Source of the DNA: Yoonia sediminilitoris
GTDB lineage: Bacteria > Pseudomonadota > Alphaproteobacteria > Rhodobacterales > Rhodobacteraceae
Length of the DNA stretch: 64,000 nt
Direction: 5' to 3'
Assembly: GCF_003058085.1 (NCBI RefSeq)
Contig: NZ_QBUD01000010.1
Coordinates: 62,001 to 126,000, forward strand
Shown here: piece by piece, positions 9,421-18,200 of the stretch
Layout: the number at the start of each line of letters is the position of its first letter
Position numbering within the stretch: position 1 is the first letter of the stretch
Notes under the pieces: model-generated
Told to the model about the DNA's origin: nothing
What the model saw: only the letters and a program-made list of their open reading frames with translations
The model's database searches: none
Program-made: the position numbers and the translations under genes

Positions 9421-12400
9421 ATGCGCATTGTGGACAGATATCCCGCGACAGGCTTTTTGAACGGAGCCCGCACCCTGACGGTGCGCAGCCTGCCACCGGG
9501 GGCGCAGGTGACGTCGTTCCGGCTTATCGTGACCCCGATCGCGGACGATAGCGGCGCGATCGGACCTGCGGTCGAAACATTGTCCTTTGACGCAGGGGCC
9601 GACGTGGCTGTCGACCCTGACGATCCGACCCGGCAAACAGGTGTCAGCCGCACGGCTGGCACCGGTCCGCCGCGCTGGACCGAGGTCGCCTTTAACGGCT
9701 TCCGGACCCTGTCACATGTGGCGGGTGCCAACCTGCAAAATGCGCTTTTGCAGGTTGATGTGGGGGGCCTTTTTGTCGCGGTTGATGATAATGGCACAAT
9801 CCCGGTTCAGGGTGCGGCCTATGCGCTGTCAAGCAACGACACTGATCTGCCTGGCCTGTCAGTGCGGCGGATGCGTCTGGTCGCGCCGAACGATGGCGCC
9901 GCCGCACCGGTCGTTCAAACTGTGTCCCTGCGTGCCGTGGCCAGCAACCTGACCGTCGCCATCGGCGACCAGCCTGCGGTCTGGGCGCGCCCCGGCGACG
10001 TGACCGACGCTGTGCAGACCGGCGAGTTGGCAGAATTCGTACAAGCCGCGCTGGCAGGTGCAAAGATCGAGAACGGGTTTGCCACATTGCCGCTCACTAT
10101 CAAGACCGACACAACCGCCCGACTGGCCATCGAAGTCGCCGCTGAATTCGATGAAACCGCCATGGGCCTGCCCAACGGGTTGCCCGAGGTGACGCTGGAT
10201 TACGCGCATGACGCGACGGCCGATGCAGGCGATAACCTGCTTGCCATCGCGGCACCCGATGGGATGGAGCTTGACCCCTCCCGCACGCGGGTCGAGATCG
10301 CTGGCACGTTCGAGGGCTCTGAGATCAGCTTTGGCCCATTGGCAGACCGTAATCCCGCCGCGTCGCTTGCCCTGCCCGAGGGGCACGCTGCCGCCGCTCC
10401 TGTCGCGGTCACAGTCGAGACTGTTGCCAATGCGGTCGATCTGCTGCTGTCGACGCAAGTGCGTAATGCCAGCATTCAGGTCGACCTGCGCGAGGATTTC
10501 GACGGCAAGCCCGGTGATGTGTCGCTGCTGACCAAACGGGCCAGCGGGGCACTGGATGTTTCGCGCTATGCCATGGCGCATTGGCTGAGCGTGGCCTTGG
10601 GCCAGTCCATCACCCTTGCCCCCACCGACCCCGCAACGGGCAAACCGCGGATCTGGGTCGTGGTGCAGGCCGTTGCCGGAACGCTGGACTGGCACCTCAA
10701 TAGTGCAGATGCGGCAACGGCTCAGATGCAAACCAGTGACAACGGGGGGCTGTCGTGGCGGCCCGCGCGGGTGCAGCTGGTGGGCGGGGCGTTGGCTCCG
10801 GGTTTGCGGCTTCGGCGTGCCTCACCTGTTTTCCGCGTACCTGTGCGGGTCGAAATCGGGCGCGGCACCGCGGCATCCGAACTGGCACTTGATCAGTTCC
10901 AGCCGCTGGGCCGGGTTGAATTCGCGCTCGATTCCAATGCTGTCGCGGGTGCCGTCAACACCGCATTGAGCGCCCAACGCGCAACCGCCTGCCCGCGCGG
11001 AGAGCAACTGCGCAACGGTGGTTTCGCCGATCGCGACGATGGCGAAGTCTATAGGCCCCAAGACTGGACCGTCAGCGACGGAACCCTGGGCCGCCAATTC
11101 TTTACGGTCATGGGCATGTCCACCACCGAAACAGTGCGACTGATTCAGGTTGGCGATCAGGAAGGCCCCGCCCAAGCCGTATCGCAGGTCATTCCGGTGT
11201 CTCCTGGCTGCCCGTATCGCCTGACGTTCCGGGGCTTCACCACGCACCGCGATACACGCATCGAACTGATTTGGCATGGGGCGGAATGCAGTGTCGCGCG
11301 GGTCGATACACTTGACCCACCTGCACCGCTCTTTGTTGATGATCCGGGTCACACCAGTGCTTTTTTGGCCACATCGCCGCTGCGGACAATCCCGGCGGCC
11401 TCGCTCGACACGACTGCCCCGGAGGGTGCCGATCAGGTCGAAGTGCGTGTTATTGCAGAGGGCGGGTCCCGCATCTTTACCGATGTTGTGTCGCTGACGG
11501 GTGGGCCAGCGGGCATCGTCAATCCTGACTTCCGGCAATTCGTAATGTCCGGCTCAGACGTCGAAGGCCTGCAAGGCTGGGCCAATAGCCCCGTCGAGGT
11601 GACAGAGGAAAACGGCTATTCCGGGAACGTGACGCTTGAGGGGCTGACACTGACCAACCTGAATCCCCAAGGTGAACCGCTCATTCTGAGCCAGCGCATA
11701 CCGGTCGCGGCTGGCGCGCCTTTTGCGGCCGGGCTTGAAGGGCGGGTGCCCACGGCGCATCGCAACGGGCCCGCGCCCGGCTTTGGCGCGATCTGGCTCG
11801 ATGACGCAGGCACGGCGACCGGCACACCGCTGGCCGCCAGCGTGGCGGCGCAGGGCTCCGAGGTGACGCGGCTGGCCGCAACGGTACCTGATGGTGTGGC
11901 ACAGGCCGAGATACGCATCGAAATCCCGTCTGGTGCGGCACTGACACTTCTAGCCGTCGCCACAGAAACGCAGGCACCTTTGCAGGTTCCGGTATCGTTC
12001 CTGTCAGAGGCCCCAGGGCGATTGACCGTGCGCGACTTTACGCTGGGATTCCGCCCGGCACCGGCCCCGCCGCCGCCAACCTTCAGCACCACGCCATGCG
12101 CCCCCACACCAGCCGACCGCGCAGCAGGAGATGTTTGCGAGCCCGATCCGTGCTGCGGCACAGATGAAAAACACGCGGCCCCAACCACAACCGTTTCGGC
12201 GCTGTCTGCGACGTCAGTCATCGACAGCCTGAGTCAGGCAACTATCCACATCGCTCGCGCAGCCACACCTGTCCGGTCGCTTGTGCATAACCTGCCATTG
12301 GTCAGCGCCACCGCCCGCATGGCCGCAATCACGGCTCGTCGCACGCTGGCCGGAGCGGGCCGACGAACGCTGTCGGGCACGCTTCGCGAACGGATCGGGG

Positions 12401-12612
12401 CGGGCAGCGGGCCGAACCGCCCTGTTGCCGATGTAAACGGGGTCGGCGACGTCCGCAGGGCAGAGCTTGCTACGCTGGGGATATCCACGGTTCACGATCT
12501 GGCCCGCGCGGACCCCGACGCACTGGTACGGCAGCTTGCCTACAGCCGCAGGATGGCGCGCGATCTGGTCGCCCGCGCCCTCAAATTGTCAGAAGCCGAG
12601 CCCAGATCCTAA
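9421..12612 (+). CDS. Large beta-rich injection-system protein with C-terminal helix-hairpin-helix-like domain
   Basis: 1063 residues from the ATG at 9421, which lies ten bases after AAAGG; a TTG at 9412 is also possible. Most of the chain is beta-rich and resembles adhesin or carbohydrate-binding modules: residues about 540-700 contain LRNGGFADRDDG, PQDWTVSDG and TETVRLIQVGDQ, a jelly-roll-like pattern, and a second copy begins at VNPDFRQF. Near residue 900 is a Cys-rich linker (CEPDPCCG). The last 60 residues (VNGVGDVRRAELATLGI, then TVHDLARADPDALV) look like a tandem helix-hairpin-helix of the DUF4332/RuvA-like kind. This may be the receptor-binding or payload-related protein of the particle. 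The call is inference from position. The stop overlaps the end of the convergent regulator. Confidence 0.5.
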   Translation: MRIVDRYPATGFLNGARTLTVRSLPPGAQVTSFRLIVTPIADDSGAIGPAVETLSFDAGADVAVDPDDPTRQTGVSRTAGTGPPRWTEVAFNGFRTLSHVAGANLQNALLQVDVGGLFVAVDDNGTIPVQGAAYALSSNDTDLPGLSVRRMRLVAPNDGAAAPVVQTVSLRAVASNLTVAIGDQPAVWARPGDVTDAVQTGELAEFVQAALAGAKIENGFATLPLTIKTDTTARLAIEVAAEFDETAMGLPNGLPEVTLDYAHDATADAGDNLLAIAAPDGMELDPSRTRVEIAGTFEGSEISFGPLADRNPAASLALPEGHAAAAPVAVTVETVANAVDLLLSTQVRNASIQVDLREDFDGKPGDVSLLTKRASGALDVSRYAMAHWLSVALGQSITLAPTDPATGKPRIWVVVQAVAGTLDWHLNSADAATAQMQTSDNGGLSWRPARVQLVGGALAPGLRLRRASPVFRVPVRVEIGRGTAASELALDQFQPLGRVEFALDSNAVAGAVNTALSAQRATACPRGEQLRNGGFADRDDGEVYRPQDWTVSDGTLGRQFFTVMGMSTTETVRLIQVGDQEGPAQAVSQVIPVSPGCPYRLTFRGFTTHRDTRIELIWHGAECSVARVDTLDPPAPLFVDDPGHTSAFLATSPLRTIPAASLDTTAPEGADQVEVRVIAEGGSRIFTDVVSLTGGPAGIVNPDFRQFVMSGSDVEGLQGWANSPVEVTEENGYSGNVTLEGLTLTNLNPQGEPLILSQRIPVAAGAPFAAGLEGRVPTAHRNGPAPGFGAIWLDDAGTATGTPLAASVAAQGSEVTRLAATVPDGVAQAEIRIEIPSGAALTLLAVATETQAPLQVPVSFLSEAPGRLTVRDFTLGFRPAPAPPPPTFSTTPCAPTPADRAAGDVCEPDPCCGTDEKHAAPTTTVSALSATSVIDSLSQATIHIARAATPVRSLVHNLPLVSATARMAAITARRTLAGAGRRTLSGTLRERIGAGSGPNRPVADVNGVGDVRRAELATLGISTVHDLARADPDALVRQLAYSRRMARDLVARALKLSEAEPRS

Positions 12613-13982
12613 TCGGTCTGAAACGCGGAGGGGTCCAACCCATGTTTCTTGAGCAATTTGCCGAGCGCACGGCGTTCCTTGCCAACCCGCACGGCAGCGC
12701 GGGTGACGTTGCCGCCTGCCTCTTGCATCAGCCGCGTCAGGAAGTCGCGTTCAAACGTTTCGACCGCCGCCCGCTTTGCTGCACCGAAGTCATGCGCCAA
12801 AGTGCATCCGGTGCCACCCTGTGATTGGGTATCGGGTCGCAGTGATAGCGACGGGCCGGTCGATGTGACCACCGCGCGGTGCACGAGGTTTTCAAGTTCG
12901 CGGACGTTGCCCGGCCACTCATAAGCGGCAAGCCATTGCCGGGACGACGGATCAAAGGACAATGGGCCGGTGCCGTAGCGTTCGGCGTATTGTGTCATGA
13001 AATGTTCCGCCAGCAGGACCGCATCGCCCGACCGGTCACGCAGCGCTGGCAGGCTGAGCGACAGCACATTCAGGCGATAAAGCAGATCCGGCCTGAATGC
13101 ACCCTGACGGGACAGGGCATGCAGGTCCGCATTTCCCGCCGCAATCACCCGCAAACGGGCCTTGCGGTTACGGCTGCCGCCGACGCGCCGGTATTCGAGG
13201 CTTTCCAGAAAACGCAATAGCGCCGACTGCGCCTTGGGGCTTAGTGCGTCCACCTCATCAAGAAACAGCGTGCCGGTTTCGGCCTGCGCCACGAGCCCCG
13301 GCCGCGCCTCGCGGGCATCGGTAAAAGCGCCCCGGGCATGGCCAAACAATTCGGCCTCGATCAGGCTGTCGGGCAACGCACCGCAACAGACCGGCACAAA
13401 GGGCCCCTTACTGCGGTGTGACAATTTGTGGATCGCGCGGGCGGCCAGTTCCTTGCCGGTGCCGGTCTCGCCGTGCAGCAGAACGAACGCATCACACTCG
13501 GCATAGCGCCGCAGGGTCAAGAGCTTGTCAACAAACACGCGTGACTGGCCAATCAATCCCAAGGCGCTCACGGGCGCGCTGCGGTCCAGTCGGCGCTGCT
13601 CTGTCAGAGGCAGCACACCGGACCTCGTGGCGCAACTGCGTTCAAGCCGCAGCTTCAACTCTGAGCGCGGACAGGGCCATGTCACGAAATCGCGGGCCTT
13701 GCGAATGGCCGGTTCGGCCCAGCGAAAGGCTGTGCGGTCAAGGGCCAGTAGTTGCGTTGGCTCAGCCGCGCATGCCTTTAGCTGCGCGAGTGGCTCTGCT
13801 GTCCATCCTTTGGCCCCAAGGTAGACAAGGCCGGGACGGCCGCCCGCCTCCGCCAATATTTCGTCAGGCGGCGACACGGTCACGCGGTAATCAAGCTGCC
13901 CCAGCGCGCGCACAAGCGCGTCCAGACGGTCGCCGGATTCAAGCGAAATCAGGTTAAGTGTCTGGGCTGAATCGTGTGCCAT
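12609..13982 (-). CDS. Sigma-54-dependent AAA+ transcriptional activator with degenerate receiver
   Basis: 457 residues in three parts. Residues 1-130 look like a receiver-type fold but show LGAKGW where the phosphorylated Asp would be. The AAA+ domain covers about 145-385, with Walker A GETGTGKE at 171-178, the sigma-54 contact loop GAFTDA at 218-223 (consensus GAFTGA), Walker B TLFLDEVDAL at 238-247, and an arginine-finger region ending WPGNVRELEN. The C-terminal Fis-type helix-turn-helix contains AGGNVTRAAVRVGKERRALGKLLKKHG. It converges on the injection cluster with a four-base overlap and is transcribed after the membrane gene at 14014-14958. It probably controls the particle genes, but no -24/-12 promoter is visible in the window because the operon start lies upstream. 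Confidence 0.85.
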   Translation of the reverse strand: MAHDSAQTLNLISLESGDRLDALVRALGQLDYRVTVSPPDEILAEAGGRPGLVYLGAKGWTAEPLAQLKACAAEPTQLLALDRTAFRWAEPAIRKARDFVTWPCPRSELKLRLERSCATRSGVLPLTEQRRLDRSAPVSALGLIGQSRVFVDKLLTLRRYAECDAFVLLHGETGTGKELAARAIHKLSHRSKGPFVPVCCGALPDSLIEAELFGHARGAFTDAREARPGLVAQAETGTLFLDEVDALSPKAQSALLRFLESLEYRRVGGSRNRKARLRVIAAGNADLHALSRQGAFRPDLLYRLNVLSLSLPALRDRSGDAVLLAEHFMTQYAERYGTGPLSFDPSSRQWLAAYEWPGNVRELENLVHRAVVTSTGPSLSLRPDTQSQGGTGCTLAHDFGAAKRAAVETFERDFLTRLMQEAGGNVTRAAVRVGKERRALGKLLKKHGLDPSAFQTD

Positions 13983-14013
13983 GATGGCAGTCCCTCAGGT
14001 CCGTTTTTGCCGT

Positions 14014-14958
14014 CTAGCTTATAGTTTCGCCGGGTTTTGGGCCGCTGGCGCGCAGGGTCAGTGCCTTTTTGGTCAGATCAAACCAGAACGCAGCCCCCAA
14101 GCTGATGGCGAGCACGGTCATCAACCAGCCTGCGACCGATCGCAGCGCAACCGAAGAGTCGGCGAAACGATCAGCTATCGTTTCGCCCGCGTCCCAACCA
14201 AGCGGGAATTGGTCAAGCTGTGCAAGAAGCAACTCCATACCTTGGTCAGACGTCGCCGAAACCGCGTTGCCCGCGCTTTCGGACAGGGCTTCGCGCAGGG
14301 TGGCGTTGGTGCGCAAATCTGCGATGAAATCCAGCGCATTGGCGTCAACAACCAAGACCAGCGCGGCCCCTAGTACCAAACCAATGGCCTGCGATTTTCG
14401 CTTGTACCAGCCTGACGCGCGGTTCATCGACGCATCAAACCATTCTGACAGCTTTTTTTCAGCCTCTGCCGCCCGCCGATGCAGCGACCGTTCCGTTTCG
14501 CCGCCATGGCCAACCAACAAGGTCAGCGCGTCCCTCAGCGGACCGGGTGGCAAACCTTCGACAATATCAGGTGCGCGCCCGAAGAGTTCTTCAAGCGAGA
14601 TCGGCGCCACTGTTCCCGTGCTGTTACGCCGACGCAACGTATCAAGCAAAGCGACAGAAAAGGCACTGTTGGGCACGTAGGACGGTCCGTTGCCAACCAA
14701 TCCTGACAGCCAACTCCGCGCCCTCCCCTTGTAAAGCGCCATAAGCGCGGGATGGTTGAAAACCTCTTCGGTCAGTGGCCTTTCATTCTGGCGCCCATCG
14801 CCATCGTGCAAGAGATTGCGCACACCCTTGATAAGATTGGCCGCACGCATACCAAAAAGCCCGGCAAGCAATTCCTGCGCCGTGGTCACCACCAGACTGA
14901 GTGTGAGAAAGAGGAAGGCAAGTCCCAGAAAGATTTCAAGTACGACAGATCCAAACAC
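14014..14958 (-). CDS. Unrecognised membrane protein next to injection system
   Basis: 314 residues with an N-terminal hydrophobic helix (about 5-28, EIFLGLAFLFLTLSLVVTT), a central soluble part of about 180 residues, a second hydrophobic helix near 205-220 (IGLVLGAALVLVV) and a third near 275-295 (VAGWLMTVLAISLGAAFWF). The soluble part has an amphipathic helix HRRAAEAEKKLSEWFDASMNRASG before the second membrane segment. I do not recognise a family. It lies 31 bases upstream of the sigma-54-type regulator and probably forms a unit with it. A membrane protein beside an injection cluster might anchor or time particle release, but that is speculation. An FNR-like promoter lies about 120 bases upstream. 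Confidence 0.6.
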   Translation of the reverse strand: MFGSVVLEIFLGLAFLFLTLSLVVTTAQELLAGLFGMRAANLIKGVRNLLHDGDGRQNERPLTEEVFNHPALMALYKGRARSWLSGLVGNGPSYVPNSAFSVALLDTLRRRNSTGTVAPISLEELFGRAPDIVEGLPPGPLRDALTLLVGHGGETERSLHRRAAEAEKKLSEWFDASMNRASGWYKRKSQAIGLVLGAALVLVVDANALDFIADLRTNATLREALSESAGNAVSATSDQGMELLLAQLDQFPLGWDAGETIADRFADSSVALRSVAGWLMTVLAISLGAAFWFDLTKKALTLRASGPKPGETIS

Positions 14959-15275
14959 GATTCGTTCCTCTAATGATTTCTTCAGAAAAACACGCCAATC
15001 GCGACAAAAACGCCTGCGAAAACAAGAGACCAGCGATTTTCAGCGCCAAAAGGACACAACCGGCCGCACAGGTACTATAGGCACAAACTCTACTTTCTGG
15101 TGCATTTTTCCTTTTGATGAATGTCAAAGGCCCCGCAAAGCAGGGTTTGCAGCAAAAAGGCAAGCTGACAGGCGCGGCCACTTTGCGAAAACAACCGCTC
15201 TTTTGGGTGCTGGCAAGGTCAGTTTTTTTCACCCAGCTTTTGCGGCGTGCGAGACAGAGTGGCTACTCCTTGATC
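14959..15275. other. Intergenic region, 317 bases, AT-richer
   Basis: Between the start of the membrane gene at 14958 and the end of the glucan synthase gene at 15276. It is richer in A/T than its surroundings. It contains the FNR-like box and -10 described separately. Small open frames on both strands have no coding character or ribosome site. No convincing terminator for the glucan synthase gene was found here. Confidence 0.6.
15080..15127 (-). promoter_or_regulatory. FNR-like box and -10 for the membrane gene at 14958
   Basis: The box at 15114-15127 is TTGATGAATGTCAA, one mismatch from TTGAT-N4-ATCAA. Reading on the minus strand, TAGAGT at 15092-15087 has four of six -10 matches, with its first base 28.5 bases from the box centre. 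That places the box near -40.5, the class II activator position. Predicted start of transcription is near 15080, giving a leader of about 120 bases. Confidence 0.55.
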
Positions 15276-18200
15276 TCAGCCTGATGCGCACAGCGTGACC
15301 ACCACTTTGCTGGTCCGCCCCTTGCCCGGATAACTGACCAATTCTCCTGCGATCGCTTGCCCATCGACGATGATATGGGTCTGGCCCTGCCCGATCCGGT
15401 CGGGATCGCGAATATCGATTTCAAGGCGACCCTGCGCGCCGTCAATCACAACTGCGGCATGACCCCACGCTTTGGGCAAGCAGGGCGCCAGTCGCACGGC
15501 GTCTTTTACAGGTTCAACGCCCAGAATGCCGCAAACCCCCAACTGCCACGCCCATCCTGCCGCCCCTGAATACCACGACCATCCGCCGCGCCCCGACAGC
15601 CCGCCGGTGCCAGACACATCACCGGCCAGCACATACGGTTCGCGGCGATATTGATCTGCCGCGTCCGTGCTGCCCGTGCGCGCAATCGGGTTCAGCAGGT
15701 CAAACACCTGATAAGCATGATCGCCATCTTTGATCTTTGCATAGGCCATTCCCAACCATGTTGCGGCATGGGTATATTGCCCGCCGTTTTCGCGGATGCC
15801 CGGTGGATAGGCTTGAATATAACCGGGGTTCCGGTCCGAAATATCAAACGGCGGGGTCAGCAGCCGGATAAGCCGGGCGTCAGGGTCCACAAGCTTCTCG
15901 TGCGCTGACCGCATCGCAAGGCGCGCGCGATCATCAAATGGCTGCCCTGACAAGACCGACCAGGCTTGTGCGATCAGATCAATCTGGCATTCATCATTTT
16001 CGGATGATCCCCATGGGATGCCGTCGTCATCAAATGCGCGCAGATACCATGCGCCATCCCACCCGTATTGGCGCAAAGCCTGGATCAGATGGTCGGCATG
16101 CGCCTGCCAGCGATTTGCATCATCCGCGCGGTCTGCCTGCCGTGCCAAAGGCGCAAAAATTTCCACGATCCCAATTTGAAACCACGCAAGCCAGATGCTT
16201 TCGCCGCGCCCTTCTGCGCCAATCCTGTCCATCCCGTCGTTCCAGTCACCGCTTCCCATTAGCGGCAGCCTATGTGCGCCGGTGGCGATCATCAGATCCA
16301 GCGCGCTGGCACAATGGTCAAACAGGCTCCCTGTGGCACCTGTGTCAAAAAGCGCATAACGGTCGTCTTCTTCGGGCCGCAGCTCGGGTGCGGAAAGAAA
16401 CGGTACTTGCGCGTCAAGGATCGCCATGTCACCGGTGGCCTGCACATAACGGCCCGTCACATAGACCAGCCACAGATAATCGTCGGAACATCTTGTGCGT
16501 ACGCCCCGCCCTTCGGGGGGATGCCACCAATGCAGCACATCGCCCTGTTCGAACTGGTGCTGTGCAGCCAGCAGAATCTGCGCCCTCGCGCGCGCGGGCT
16601 CTGTCAGCAGCAACGCCAGCACGTCCTGCAACTGGTCGCGGAAACCGAACGCACCGCCCGCCTGATAAAATCCGGCACGGGCCATAATCCGGGACGATCT
16701 GTTTTGATATGGTAGCCATTTGTTGACCATCAGATCAAACGCAGGATCAGGGGTCGCGACCTGCGCGGCACCCAACCTGCGCGCCCATGTGTCTTGCAGC
16801 GTGGCAAAGGCGCGATCTGCCGCGTCGGGTCTTTGCCAGCGCGCGACCATATCAGGCAACGCATCGGCGGTGGCCACTTCGCCCAGTGCAAAGACAACTT
16901 CGGTCCGTGCACCCGGTGCGATATCGAGATGCACCTGATAGGCGGCACAGGCATCGCCGCCCTGCGGGAAATGTCCGCCCAAGTCCCATGAACGCAGAGC
17001 TTCGGGATCAAACACGTCACCGTCGCGCCCCAGAAAATCATGGCGTGCGCCGGTGATGCTGTGGGGGTCTTGCGTGGCGGTCAGAAACGCTGCGCGCGCC
17101 GCAAATTCGGGGTTCCACGGATTCCGCCCGACGATGGCCTTCAGGGCGGTGTCATAACGGCTGGTCACATGCGGTTGCGACACGCTGCCCAGCGCCCCGA
17201 GCAGCCATTCGGCATAGTAAGTCGCGGTGATGCGGCGGGGCTGGTCTGTCTTGTTGGTCAGGGTCAACCGCACCAGCTTGACCGATGCATCAACCGGCAC
17301 GAAGCAGGTCAGCGCCTGTTCCAGCCCGTGGCTGTTCTTGCGCCAGCGGGTAAAACCCATGCCGTGTCTGACCGCGCAGGCATCACCCTGCCCCATCGGC
17401 TGCGGTGTCGTCGTCCAGACCGCGCCGCTTGCCTCGTCACGCAGATACATGGCCTCACCCGGCCGTTCTGTGACCGGATCGTTGGACCATGGCGTCAGAC
17501 GGTGCTCTCCGCTGTTGACCGCCCAGGTGGCACCAAACCCCGCTTCGCTGACAAGACAGCCGAAATCGTCATTGGCCAGTATATTGATCCACGGTGCGGG
17601 GGTGCGCATGCCGGGCGCAAGGTGCAGCAGGTAGTCGCCGTTCTCGGGGTCAAATCCGCCATAGCCATTATCAAACAAAAGTGTATGGGGCCTTTTGACC
17701 GCAGGGATTGCGGCAAAGGGCGGCACACGACGCTGCCCGAACGGCGTCGGGGCCTCCCGCGTTTCCAGTACGCGGTCAAGCACGTCGCGCAGGGATTTGT
17801 TTTCGTCACGCAATATGACGCGGGCTGCGGCCTCGATCCCGTGTTTTGCCACCTCCGACATTTGCCCGCCGGACAGCAGATGGATGCCGCCGCGCATCCC
17901 CAACAGGCTGCCTGCATGGGTTTCACTGATAATCGACAGAACCCTTTCGCGCAGCGGCTCCTGATAGCTGATTGCCGCGTCCTGCATGATGACCAGATCA
18001 ACATGCAGGCCCATCTGACGCCAAAGGCTGTGACCCCGCACAAGAATACTCAACAGGCTGGATGTTTCCGGATCGGACACCTTCAACAGCAGGATCGGAT
18101 CATCGCCGGAAATGCCGTAGCGCCACAAATCCGGTTGGCCGTTCCAATCGGGCTTGTCCAGCGGCGCCGGACGGCGAAATGTCGGATGCACATGCACCAA

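Noticed and set aside
1..12612. Prophage
   Set aside because: Only tail/baseplate-type genes are present; no capsid, portal, terminase, integrase or lysis genes and no attachment repeats are visible. The left part lies outside the window, so this is not absolute.
14936..15232. 98-codon minus-strand open frame in the 317-base gap
   Set aside because: It overlaps the start of the membrane gene, contains the FNR-like promoter, and its translation has no domain-like pattern or ribosome site.
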